12,422 bases of DNA. It comes from Sulfurimonadaceae bacterium (lineage in GTDB: Bacteria; Campylobacterota; Campylobacteria; Campylobacterales; Sulfurimonadaceae). Location of the stretch: assembly GCA_030610325.1 (NCBI GenBank), contig JAUWRZ010000025.1, forward strand, positions 1 through 12,422. The letters run 5' to 3'. Numbering within the stretch: the stretch's first letter is position 1; every line of letters starts with the position of its first letter. Made by a program: the position numbers and the translations under genes. Below are positions 5,861 to 12,422 of this stretch, piece by piece. Under the pieces are notes generated by a model. That model was given only the letters and a program-made list of their open reading frames with translations. It searched no databases and was not told where the DNA came from.

Positions 5861-6922
5861 ATGGAAATCTATAAGCTTGCCGAAGCGGCAAGCAGACTCC
5901 ACCTCTCTGCGAACTCCCTGAAATCACTACTTGCCAACCGGACGATCCCAAGCATCATCCGTACTACCAAGACAGCAAAAAGCACCCATACAAGCTACTA
6001 CATCCCGGAAGCCTTTATAGCCTATGCAGAAAAAGCACTTGAGCTAAAAGAGCGTTTTGACTTTACCCGTCTGGAGTCGGAGAAGAGCTATAGCGAAGCC
6101 TTTACCAATAAGAACGGCACCCAGGTCATCTCCTTCTCTAACCTCAAAGGAGGCGTCGGTAAGACCTCTATCGCCGCTAACTTTGCCTATACCCTTGCGC
6201 TGCTGAACAAGCGTGTACTGCTTGTCGATATGGATTCACAGGCCAACAGTTCACGCTACCTGGCTAACCGCTATTTCAGTGGAGAGAGCATCAAGAACAT
6301 CTTTGATGCCATCATCCATAAAGAGAAGGTCGATGCAGAGTTTATCGGAAAATACGTTAAGACCATCACCTTTGACAACGCCTCACTGGACCTGCTGCCA
6401 AGTGAACTCTCTCTCGGCCGTGTCGTAGAGTTCAGTCGCGCTGTCTTTACCATGCCACATAAAAAGCTCAATGACATCCTCAAACCGATCAAAGCCGACT
6501 ATGATTTCATCATCATCGATACACCTCCGACTACCGGACTCTCCCTGCATATGTCTATCTTTGCCAGTGACAAGGTGAGCATCGTGACCGATGCTGAGGA
6601 CTTCAGTGTCAACGGCCTTAATGAGCTGGCCACTGAGATACAGGAGATCGAAGATGAGACTGAGCACGTCGTCTCTGTCGACTCCTTTTTCATCAACAAG
6701 GTCAAAAAGAGCAATATCCATCAGGTCTATATCGAAGCGATCGCAGCACTGGCGATCGAACAGAAGATAGAACATGTCTATACCGTCAGTGACAGTGTCC
6801 GTGTTAAAGAGGCCCAGAACCTTCATATCCCTCTACTCGAGTACAAAAACGAGCAGGAGAAGAAGTTTGTGCTTAGTGAGAGTCTGATCGATTATGCCAT
6901 CGAAAAAGCGACAGGAGCGTAG
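5861..6922 (+). CDS. parA: ParA-family partition ATPase with N-terminal DNA-binding domain
   Basis: This 353-residue protein belongs to the ParA/Soj deviant Walker ATPases, which bind non-specific DNA when loaded with ATP and position cargo with a ParB partner. Residues 1-55 look like an excisionase/MerR-type helix-turn-helix (YKLAEAASRLHLS near 4, then YYIPEAFIAY near 46). The ATPase begins at ~87: deviant Walker A with the signature lysine, KGGVGKT at 96-102; Walker A' LLVDMDSQAN (120-129); Walker B DFIIIDTPP (215-223). Length and the extra N-terminal domain resemble plasmid type Ia ParA proteins, which repress their own operon; the usual chromosomal Soj is about 260 residues and lacks it. 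An AAAGG ribosome site precedes the ATG. parB starts two bases after the stop. No replication, integrase or phage gene is nearby, so what it partitions is unknown. Confidence 0.9.
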   Translation: MEIYKLAEAASRLHLSANSLKSLLANRTIPSIIRTTKTAKSTHTSYYIPEAFIAYAEKALELKERFDFTRLESEKSYSEAFTNKNGTQVISFSNLKGGVGKTSIAANFAYTLALLNKRVLLVDMDSQANSSRYLANRYFSGESIKNIFDAIIHKEKVDAEFIGKYVKTITFDNASLDLLPSELSLGRVVEFSRAVFTMPHKKLNDILKPIKADYDFIIIDTPPTTGLSLHMSIFASDKVSIVTDAEDFSVNGLNELATEIQEIEDETEHVVSVDSFFINKVKKSNIHQVYIEAIAALAIEQKIEHVYTVSDSVRVKEAQNLHIPLLEYKNEQEKKFVLSESLIDYAIEKATGA

Positions 6923-6924
6923 TC

Positions 6925-7653
6925 ATGGCAAAACTAAATCTTGATGATTTCAAACAAAACGCAAAAAAAGCCATCACCGACAAGCCAAAAGTCGGCGGGA
7001 TCTTCAGTGAGCCAAATCAACGCACCTTCTCACTACCTCTGGATTCGCTCTTCTACCGGGTCAAGATACGCATTGGAAACCCCACTATCGAGACGCTTTC
7101 CAGAGCAATAGAGCGTTTTGGACAGATCGAGCCTATCATAGTCCATAAGATCGATGAGGGCTATGAGATCATCAACGGCCATCAGCGAGTGCTTGCACTA
7201 AGTATGCTTGGCAAGAGTGATGTGGTCGCGACCCTTCACGATTCAGACGATACTGAGGCCCTTTTCCTGCCTTATCTTTTAAACCCTATAGACAGCTTCT
7301 CACCACTTGAGATCGCCAATTACCTGCGAAGCCTGATGAGTGACTATGGACTTACCACTAAAGTCATAGAAGAGCAGACTGGTCTCAAAAGCAGTCAATA
7401 CACACATCTTCAGATCGATGAGGACCTCAACGCACTCTTTGACGCACAGACTACCTATGATCAAGCGATGGCTGCGATCCGCACGGTACAAGATGAGCAT
7501 CTCGGTAAGCGGTTTCATCTAAAAGGTGAGGGATTTAAGATAGAGAAGAGTGGTCAGAAGTTTCGAATAGATGCTAATGAGAAAGAGCTCCAGGATGAGG
7601 ATATCACAGCACTCTATCGATTGGTCGACTTTATCCGTCTGCGAGAGGCTTGA
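6925..7653 (+). CDS. parB: Divergent ParB-like partition protein
   Basis: This 242-residue protein pairs with ParA: it starts two bases after the parA stop and its ribosome site AGGAGCG lies in the end of parA. Residues ~35-110 match the ParB N-terminal (ParB/Srx) fold: SLPLDSLFYRVKIR near 36, IETLSRAIERFGQIEPIIV near 55, and NGHQRVLAL at 84-92 in place of the GERR motif of CTP-binding ParB. The third ParB motif (ENxQR) is not recognisable; the equivalent stretch before SPLEIA (126-131) reads LLNPI. A helix-turn-helix follows at ~142-162 (LTTKVIEEQTGLKSSQYTHL), likely the DNA-reading part. The last ~50 residues are a lysine-rich segment and a C-terminal helix that may dimerise. The protein is shorter than the usual ~280-300 residues. 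Family assignment is good; CTP-dependent clamp behaviour is doubtful. Confidence 0.83.
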   Translation: MAKLNLDDFKQNAKKAITDKPKVGGIFSEPNQRTFSLPLDSLFYRVKIRIGNPTIETLSRAIERFGQIEPIIVHKIDEGYEIINGHQRVLALSMLGKSDVVATLHDSDDTEALFLPYLLNPIDSFSPLEIANYLRSLMSDYGLTTKVIEEQTGLKSSQYTHLQIDEDLNALFDAQTTYDQAMAAIRTVQDEHLGKRFHLKGEGFKIEKSGQKFRIDANEKELQDEDITALYRLVDFIRLREA

Positions 7654-7688
7654 CTCCTGAGTGAGTGCCCTTGCAGGTAACGCTCAGA

Positions 7689-8732
7689 TCAGACTACAGC
7701 CACGATCCATTTGGTAATGAAGTATCCGCCTATGACCAACCATGCGAACATCACCCCTGCTGTGTACAGTGGAGCAAGTCCAAGGCCTTTGAACTTCGAA
7801 AAACGTGTCCCCATGCCCAAAGCCGTCATCGCCATAGTCAGTAAAAAGGTATCTATCTCGTTGATATAGTCTACGATGTTCTCCGGTACGATCTGCAGTG
7901 AGTTAAACCCAGCCATACCGATAAAGTAAACGGCAAACCATGGGATGACGATCTTGACGCCACTGCTCACGCCACCAGCTTTCTGCGTTGCATAAGAGAG
8001 GTAGATCCCCAGAACGATAAGCATCGGTGCGATCATGATGACCCTGGTCATCTTCACGATCACGGCTGCATTAGCCATCTCAGTATCGGGACCGTTCATG
8101 CTTCCGACTGCTACGACCTGTGCGACCTCATGGATGGTACCACCCACATAGATACCAAACTCACGTCCGCTCATATCGAGGAGGCCTGAGCTATAGAGGG
8201 CCGGATAGAGGAACATCGCTATGGTTCCAAACAAGACGACCATAGAGACGGCGATAGCGGTCTTATGCTCTTCAGACTTGAGTACCGGTTCGGTCGCAAG
8301 CACTGCTGCTGCCCCACAGACTGATGCCCCTGATGAAGTCAGGATGGAAGTGTCACGATCCATCTTAAAGAGTCTCTGGCCCACCCATGTACCAAGGATA
8401 AATGTCGATGCGAGCATGATGAGTGAGACAAGGAAGCCCTCCATCCCTACTTCAGCGATCTGCTGAAAGGTGATACGAAAACCATAAAAGACGATAGCAA
8501 AACGTAAGATCTTCTTTCCCGAAAAGACGATACCCGTCTCCCAGGCAGCGGGGATGTGATTGTGAAGTGTGTTTGCGTAGAAGATACCGATGACGATACC
8601 GATGACCAAAGGAGAGATACCAAGATCGCGGACGCTACCGATACCGGCGATCATTGTCGCTGCCGCAGCAAAGATCGCTACAAAGATGATGCCATTGATC
8701 GTCCCTGCACGTTTTTCCGGAGAGAAAGCCAT
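7689..8732 (-). CDS. YeiH/UPF0324 family membrane transporter
   Basis: This 347-residue integral membrane protein belongs to the YeiH family (UPF0324, 'putative sulfate exporter'), with about ten predicted helices, a normal length for the family. Family signatures are present: SGASVCGAAAVLA (134-146), GGTIHEVAQV (197-206) and MTALGMGT (302-309). The substrate is not established from sequence; the sulfate-export name is a database label and should be treated cautiously. The ATG at 8732 is preceded by AAAGGG at five bases. It is on the same strand as the three genes to its right, 73 bases beyond the coiled-coil gene, and a TATAAT box in that gap suggests it can be transcribed alone. The ParB gene converges on it with only 35 bases between stops. 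Confidence 0.9.
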   Translation of the reverse strand: MAFSPEKRAGTINGIIFVAIFAAAATMIAGIGSVRDLGISPLVIGIVIGIFYANTLHNHIPAAWETGIVFSGKKILRFAIVFYGFRITFQQIAEVGMEGFLVSLIMLASTFILGTWVGQRLFKMDRDTSILTSSGASVCGAAAVLATEPVLKSEEHKTAIAVSMVVLFGTIAMFLYPALYSSGLLDMSGREFGIYVGGTIHEVAQVVAVGSMNGPDTEMANAAVIVKMTRVIMIAPMLIVLGIYLSYATQKAGGVSSGVKIVIPWFAVYFIGMAGFNSLQIVPENIVDYINEIDTFLLTMAMTALGMGTRFSKFKGLGLAPLYTAGVMFAWLVIGGYFITKWIVAVV

Positions 8733-8771
8733 AAGAGCCCTTTAAATATTCTAAGTGTTATAAATTGCGGG

Positions 8772-8777
8772 ATTATA
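8772..8777 (-). promoter_or_regulatory. TATAAT -10 box before the YeiH-type gene
   Basis: On the minus strand TATAAT (8777-8772) lies 39 bases before the ATG at 8732. No clear -35 box is seen. Its presence suggests a separate promoter and not simple read-through from the coiled-coil gene. Confidence 0.4.
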
Positions 8778-8805
8778 ACTAATGGGCACTTCTAGCATCA
8801 TTTAC

Positions 8806-9057
8806 TTAAGACGCCTTCCTTATAGCCTTGAGTTGGACAAGCCGACGACGACTTTTACCGATAAACTTCTTCACTGCCTTATACTCTTTCACCATACTCT
8901 CCAACTCTTTCTCTTCAGACTCATTCGCCATCCGCTTTTTCAACTCTCTTGCTTTGACCTCAAGTTGCCCAATGATCTTTTTCAGCTTTTCGATCTTCTT
9001 CTGCTGCTTCTTCTTTTTAAGATCAAAAAACTGTTCTGCTTTTTCAAGAATACTCAT
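8806..9057 (-). CDS. Small basic coiled-coil protein
   Basis: I do not recognise this 83-residue protein. It is almost entirely charged helix: residues 13-43 and 45-80 are rich in Lys, Glu, Arg with regularly spaced Leu/Ile/Val, as in an antiparallel coiled-coil hairpin, with a possible turn at ANESE (44-48). It has no signal peptide or membrane helix and carries strong positive charge. Its reality is supported by the best ribosome site in the window, AGGAGGT at 9072-9066 eight bases before the ATG, and by overlapping the end of the Na/Pi transporter gene by 14 bases, so the two are probably translationally coupled. A role as a cytoplasmic partner or regulator of the transporter's PhoU-like domain is an inference from position only. 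Confidence 0.78.
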   Translation of the reverse strand: MSILEKAEQFFDLKKKKQQKKIEKLKKIIGQLEVKARELKKRMANESEEKELESMVKEYKAVKKFIGKSRRRLVQLKAIRKAS

Positions 9058-10825
9058 GCTCTGTTACCTCCTCAAGTTCTATGCCTCGTATTTGCGGATC
9101 TTCGATCCATAAGATCGTTGCCATCTCCAGCAGATTCTCGGCAATACTATAAGCGTAGCCACTATCATTGATCAGTGATGTCGCCATCTGCGTATCTATC
9201 TTGTCCTGACGGACCATCTCATCAATATGATCATTGGTGATCATATCCATCTTCTCCATCTCTGCTCTGATAAGCTCGATCTGTGTCGCAGCGAGTATAT
9301 CATTGGGCTTCTGACGCACTCTCTCTATCTCACGAAGCATAGAGCCCATCTTCTCACGAATAGTGTTGTACTCTTGACGGATATAGAGGTTATCGCTGTG
9401 GATATAGCGAAGGATGTTCTTGTTCAGCTCTTTGACATGCTTCAATGCCTCGACAATATCACGGCTTGCAAGCTTATACTGGTAGACACGATGCTGTCCT
9501 CTGGCATCCATATGGATCTGTGCCATCGTACTGTACTTGATGATCTCACCGTAGAGCCCTTTGATATGCCTGCGATAGTAGTGATCGACATCGATGGGGA
9601 TACGCTGCCGGGACTGCTCGACGATCTCACCCATCGCCCTGTCCGACCAGACGTCATGCCGGTGTAACAGCAGTCCATGCGTCAGGGCCTTGATAGCTTT
9701 ATCATAGAGGCGCTGCGTCTCTTTTCCCATCGCTGCCAATGCCGCTTCAGGCACCTCTACAACAGTGTCATCAAGATATTTCGGCTTCTGTGTCGGCACG
9801 TTCTTCGGGGCGAAATAGCGCTGCAGTACGGTGACCATCTTAGTAGTAAAAGGGGCCACGACCAGCACACCGACAAGGTTGAACATAGTATGAAACATCG
9901 CCAACTTCAACGTGTAGTCATCTTCTGCTATCCCAACCATACCAGCGACCACATCGACTGCATCGGCAAACTGATAGATAAAGATCACCGCGATAAGCGC
10001 AGTGATGACGTTAAAGATGACATGTGCAGCTGCCAACCGCCTGCCATTCTCATTGGATGTCATAGCTCCCATCACAGCCGTGACAGTCGTCCCTATGTTC
10101 GCACCGATCGCTAGGCCAAGTGCATTAAGATAGACGATCTGTCCTGAAGCCAGTGCAGTGATGATGATCGCCATCGTAGCACTGCTGGACTGGATGATGA
10201 CCGTAGCGACTGCGCCAAGGAGGATGTAGATAAGTATGCCCCACATGCCCGGGACATAGAACGCTGCCAGGTCAAGACCCTCTTTAAGCGTATCAAAGCC
10301 CTCTTTCATATAGCCGATGCCCAAGAAGACAAAACCAAGTCCCAAAAGGACTGTACCTACACCCTTTGCCACCGTATGCTTGTTAAAACGCAAGGTGACA
10401 CCAAAGACAAGCATCGGCATAGCAAAGTAAGCGATCTTGATCTTCAGACCAAAAAGGGCTACTATCCAGGCGGTTGTCGTCGTCCCTATATTTGAGCCAA
10501 AGATGATCCCGATGGCCTGACCCAGACCAATAAGACCGGCTGATAGAAAGGAGATGGCTATGACGGTGACAAGCGATGAGCTCTGCACTACCGAGGTCAC
10601 AAAGAAACCACTAAGGATCGCTTTGGAAAGGGTATCGGTAGTCTTCTCCAGAAAACTCTCCAGCATACCTCCGGCAAAGAGCTTAAAGCCCTCCTCCATA
10701 AAGAACATACCGACCATAAAGATCGCGACACCCGCACCGATGACTTTAAAGTCATCACTGACGATCATCGCATAGCCAAGGATACTCAGCATCATAAACG
10801 TCATAAGCTGTTTAAACATACACAT
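9044..10825 (-). CDS. Na/Pi-cotransporter family protein with C-terminal PhoU-like domain
   Basis: This 593-residue inner-membrane protein has the two Na/Pi-cotransporter repeats (~30-330), each with the QSSS signature: VVQSSS at 79-84 with GSNIGTTTTA at 110-119, and IIQSSS at 211-216 with GANIGTTVTA at 241-250. About ten helices are expected. The soluble C-terminal part (~365-580) is helical and PhoU-like, the bacterial NptA/YjbB arrangement. The family moves phosphate with sodium; bacterial members with PhoU domains often export phosphate, so direction is open. The start needs correction: the ATG at 10825 abuts the GGGAG ribosome site (10830-10826), whereas the second ATG at 10819 has it six bases upstream, so the protein probably begins MFKQLM. 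It lies 22 bases after the DUF748 gene and overlaps the coiled-coil gene by 14 bases. Confidence 0.93.
   Translation of the reverse strand: MCMFKQLMTFMMLSILGYAMIVSDDFKVIGAGVAIFMVGMFFMEEGFKLFAGGMLESFLEKTTDTLSKAILSGFFVTSVVQSSSLVTVIAISFLSAGLIGLGQAIGIIFGSNIGTTTTAWIVALFGLKIKIAYFAMPMLVFGVTLRFNKHTVAKGVGTVLLGLGFVFLGIGYMKEGFDTLKEGLDLAAFYVPGMWGILIYILLGAVATVIIQSSSATMAIIITALASGQIVYLNALGLAIGANIGTTVTAVMGAMTSNENGRRLAAAHVIFNVITALIAVIFIYQFADAVDVVAGMVGIAEDDYTLKLAMFHTMFNLVGVLVVAPFTTKMVTVLQRYFAPKNVPTQKPKYLDDTVVEVPEAALAAMGKETQRLYDKAIKALTHGLLLHRHDVWSDRAMGEIVEQSRQRIPIDVDHYYRRHIKGLYGEIIKYSTMAQIHMDARGQHRVYQYKLASRDIVEALKHVKELNKNILRYIHSDNLYIRQEYNTIREKMGSMLREIERVRQKPNDILAATQIELIRAEMEKMDMITNDHIDEMVRQDKIDTQMATSLINDSGYAYSIAENLLEMATILWIEDPQIRGIELEEVTEHEYS
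9066..9072 (-). promoter_or_regulatory. Consensus Shine-Dalgarno inside the transporter gene
   Basis: AGGAGGT on the minus strand sits eight bases before the ATG at 9057 and within the last codons of the Na/Pi transporter. It fixes the start of the coiled-coil gene and supports strong, coupled translation. Confidence 0.75.
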
Positions 10826-10837
10826 CTCCCAATTGGG
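10826..10837 (-). promoter_or_regulatory. Ribosome site in a short palindrome before the Na/Pi gene
   Basis: GGGAG (10830-10826, minus strand) overlaps the perfect ten-base palindrome CCCAATTGGG (10828-10837). The spacing favours the second ATG at 10819 as the true start. The palindrome fills about half of the gap between the two genes; with AATT at its centre it is better suited to be a protein site than a stem-loop. Confidence 0.4.
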
Positions 10838-10847
10838 TATAGCTCTC

Positions 10848-12422
10848 TTATTCCTTGATAACGATACTCAACTCATTATCGACATACTCACCTTCGGATG
10901 ATTCACTGCTCTGTACCTCTTCGACTCTCATGCGCTCCGGTGCTGTCTTCGTCTCCACCTCGAGGTAGGTCGTTATCGCCTTCGCACGAGCAGTGGCAAG
11001 CGAACTTAGCTCATCATCACTGACCACTTGCATACCGATGAACTTCTCTTTTAACTCATCAAAATATTTTATACGGTAGATATCGTCATCTTCATATTTT
11101 TTATGCAGTCTATCCTGCATCTCATCAATAAGATCATCACCATAAGCCTCTTCCAGGATATCTTCGGCAATAGGGATGGCGATCGTCTCATCTTTTTTCA
11201 TCTTCTCCGAATCGACCTCACTCAAGATATGTGCGATCGCCTTATCATACTGCAGGGCGTAGTGGTCCCTCTTCACATCGTAAGCTCCAGTGACTCCAAG
11301 CTCCAGTTTTGGACGCTTCTCCAGCGCTTTTGCAAGCGTATCGAGCTTCTCTTTCTCAGGTGGAAGAAGCTCTGTCTTACCCGGCTCAAAAGCGATAGCC
11401 TTGAGTTCATCGCCTTCGATCCCCAACATGGAGCCGAGGAAGTTAAACGGTGAAGCGACTATGCCTATGATCATATTGCTAAAGGCCTTCCATACCGTCG
11501 CTCCATATTTGAAGTCAGGGTTATCAAGATCGCCTTCGACCGGCATATTGATATCGATGATCCCATCACTGTCTTCAAGTAGCGCGATCGCCAGTCCCAA
11601 AGGAAGACTGACAGCATCCTCACTCTCTACATCATCACCGAGTTCAAGCTTGTTGATGATGACGCTATTAGAACCCTCTAATGCTCCCTTATTGATCTTA
11701 TAGCCCAGTCCGACAGAGAGTTTACCACTGTCGATCTTTCGTCCTGCAAACTGCGCCGAGTAAGGAGAGTAGTTGTTAAGGGCCAGGTTCTTAAAGTCCA
11801 CTTCCATATCGGTGTAGTGTTTCGGATCAGAACTGCTGAGAGCTCCTTTAAGTTTGGCAAACCCATAACGGTCGATGACCCCTTCCATGTCGACCTTCGT
11901 CATCTCTTTAGGTTCCGTTGAGATGGCATAGACGGTCCCTTTGACATCATGTACATAGGTATTAAAGCGCAGAGGCAGTGAGAAGTCGGCGAAGTTGGTA
12001 CTGCTGCCATCGATGGCTACCTTTACGATGGTCACCGGGAATGGCTCACTTTTCGTCGTATTTGACTCTGCTACCGGTGCCTCCAGCTCTTCTAGTGCTG
12101 CACCCTCTTTCTCTTTTACCAGTTCAGAAAAGTTCATCACTTTGTTCTCATCGATGATGACATTGGCATAGAGCGTCTTCATATCGATCTCTTCAATAAA
12201 TAGCTTATTTGGAGCATACTCAAAGAGATAAGGGTCTATCGTGATATCCTCAAAGGCGAACAAGACGCTGTCATCATGAGTATCATTGGCGACAAAGTCA
12301 GAGATACTCAGACTTCCCATCAGCCTCAGGTCAGGTTTGGATGATGACACTTCGTAAGACTCCTTAGCCTTGATGTTTAGCGACCCTCGTTTGATGCTCA
12401 CATAAGCACCCTCCTGGATGTA
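10848..12422 (-). CDS. DUF748 (AsmA-like) envelope protein, C-terminal part
   Basis: This is the last ~524 codons of a larger gene; the frame stays open to the window edge, so a GTG at 12401 that could be taken as a start is an internal valine. DUF748 proteins are usually much longer, with an N-terminal membrane anchor and AsmA-type repeats, and act in the envelope. Counting from that valine, the AsmA/DUF748 signature PLGLAIALLEDSDGIIDINM is at 267-286, followed by the GDLDNPDFKYG element. An OmpA-like half-domain begins at ~336 (FEPGKTELLPPEKEKL), is interrupted by an acidic helical stretch (~390-465), and resumes with ATARAKAITTYLEV (469-482). Residues 96-120 are Glu-rich and probably disordered. 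It is the first known gene of the unit with the Na/Pi transporter. Function in lipid or outer-membrane homeostasis is a family-based inference. Confidence 0.85.
   Translation of the reverse strand, partial: YIQEGAYVSIKRGSLNIKAKESYEVSSSKPDLRLMGSLSISDFVANDTHDDSVLFAFEDITIDPYLFEYAPNKLFIEEIDMKTLYANVIIDENKVMNFSELVKEKEGAALEELEAPVAESNTTKSEPFPVTIVKVAIDGSSTNFADFSLPLRFNTYVHDVKGTVYAISTEPKEMTKVDMEGVIDRYGFAKLKGALSSSDPKHYTDMEVDFKNLALNNYSPYSAQFAGRKIDSGKLSVGLGYKINKGALEGSNSVIINKLELGDDVESEDAVSLPLGLAIALLEDSDGIIDINMPVEGDLDNPDFKYGATVWKAFSNMIIGIVASPFNFLGSMLGIEGDELKAIAFEPGKTELLPPEKEKLDTLAKALEKRPKLELGVTGAYDVKRDHYALQYDKAIAHILSEVDSEKMKKDETIAIPIAEDILEEAYGDDLIDEMQDRLHKKYEDDDIYRIKYFDELKEKFIGMQVVSDDELSSLATARAKAITTYLEVETKTAPERMRVEEVQSSESSEGEYVDNELSIVIKE

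Noticed and set aside
6383..6826. 147-codon open frame on the minus strand
   Set aside because: It is antisense to parA, whose ATPase motifs are intact in this stretch; the product has no recognisable features.
5861..7653. Prophage or integrated element
   Set aside because: No integrase, attachment-site repeats, phage genes or tRNA target is seen, and base composition does not visibly shift.
7654..7688. Terminator between parB and the YeiH-type gene
   Set aside because: CTGAG and CTCAG arms are only five bases with a long loop and no T-run on either strand.
9227..10114. Two open frames of about 145 codons on the plus strand
   Set aside because: Both are antisense to the Na/Pi transporter gene, which shows continuous family similarity here.
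12399..12401. GTG as the start of the DUF748 gene
   Set aside because: The frame remains open upstream to the window edge, the protein would begin in mid-domain and the family is much longer, so this is an internal valine.

Overview
The window is chromosomal-type bacterial DNA of moderate GC with tightly packed genes on both strands. The gene content (several cyclic-di-GMP enzymes, ComM, a YeiH-type transporter, a DUF748 envelope protein, AT-rich intergenic DNA with good -10 boxes and poor -35 boxes) fits a free-living Campylobacterota (Sulfurimonas/Sulfurovum-like). That placement is an inference from style and was not confirmed by any search. I see no rRNA, tRNA, insertion sequence, integrase or CRISPR array.

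Layout. 1-165 (+) is the end of peptide deformylase. 185-1378 (-) is an eight-helix membrane diguanylate cyclase. 1610-1846 (+) is a tiny secreted protein made of nine-residue repeats. 1843-3618 (-) is a PAS-GGDEF-EAL cyclic-di-GMP enzyme whose stop codon overlaps that of the repeat protein. 3619-4104 is a 486-base AT-rich region with the putative comM promoter. 4105-5616 (+) is comM. 5617-5860 is a regulatory gap with a perfect 14-bp palindrome, short repeats and a promoter. 5861-7653 (+) is a two-gene parAB-like operon. 7689-8732 (-) is a YeiH/UPF0324 transporter. 8806-12422 (-) is a three-gene unit read right to left: DUF748 protein (5' end outside the window), Na/Pi-cotransporter-PhoU protein, and a small coiled-coil protein.

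Working together. The left third is a cyclic-di-GMP neighbourhood: one enzyme that should only make the messenger and one with intact synthesis and hydrolysis motifs, with the secreted repeat protein between them. The middle pairs a DNA-uptake/recombination helicase (ComM) with an orphan ParA/ParB pair. The 9-mer TAGTCATAT lies inside the comM promoter spacer and also forms half of the palindrome upstream of parA, so the two transcription units may share a regulator. The right third looks like an envelope and ion/phosphate-handling operon.

The best candidates for something undescribed are the nonapeptide-repeat secreted protein, the divergent ParAB pair with its upstream palindrome and the matching site at comM, and the small coiled-coil protein translationally coupled to the Na/Pi transporter.
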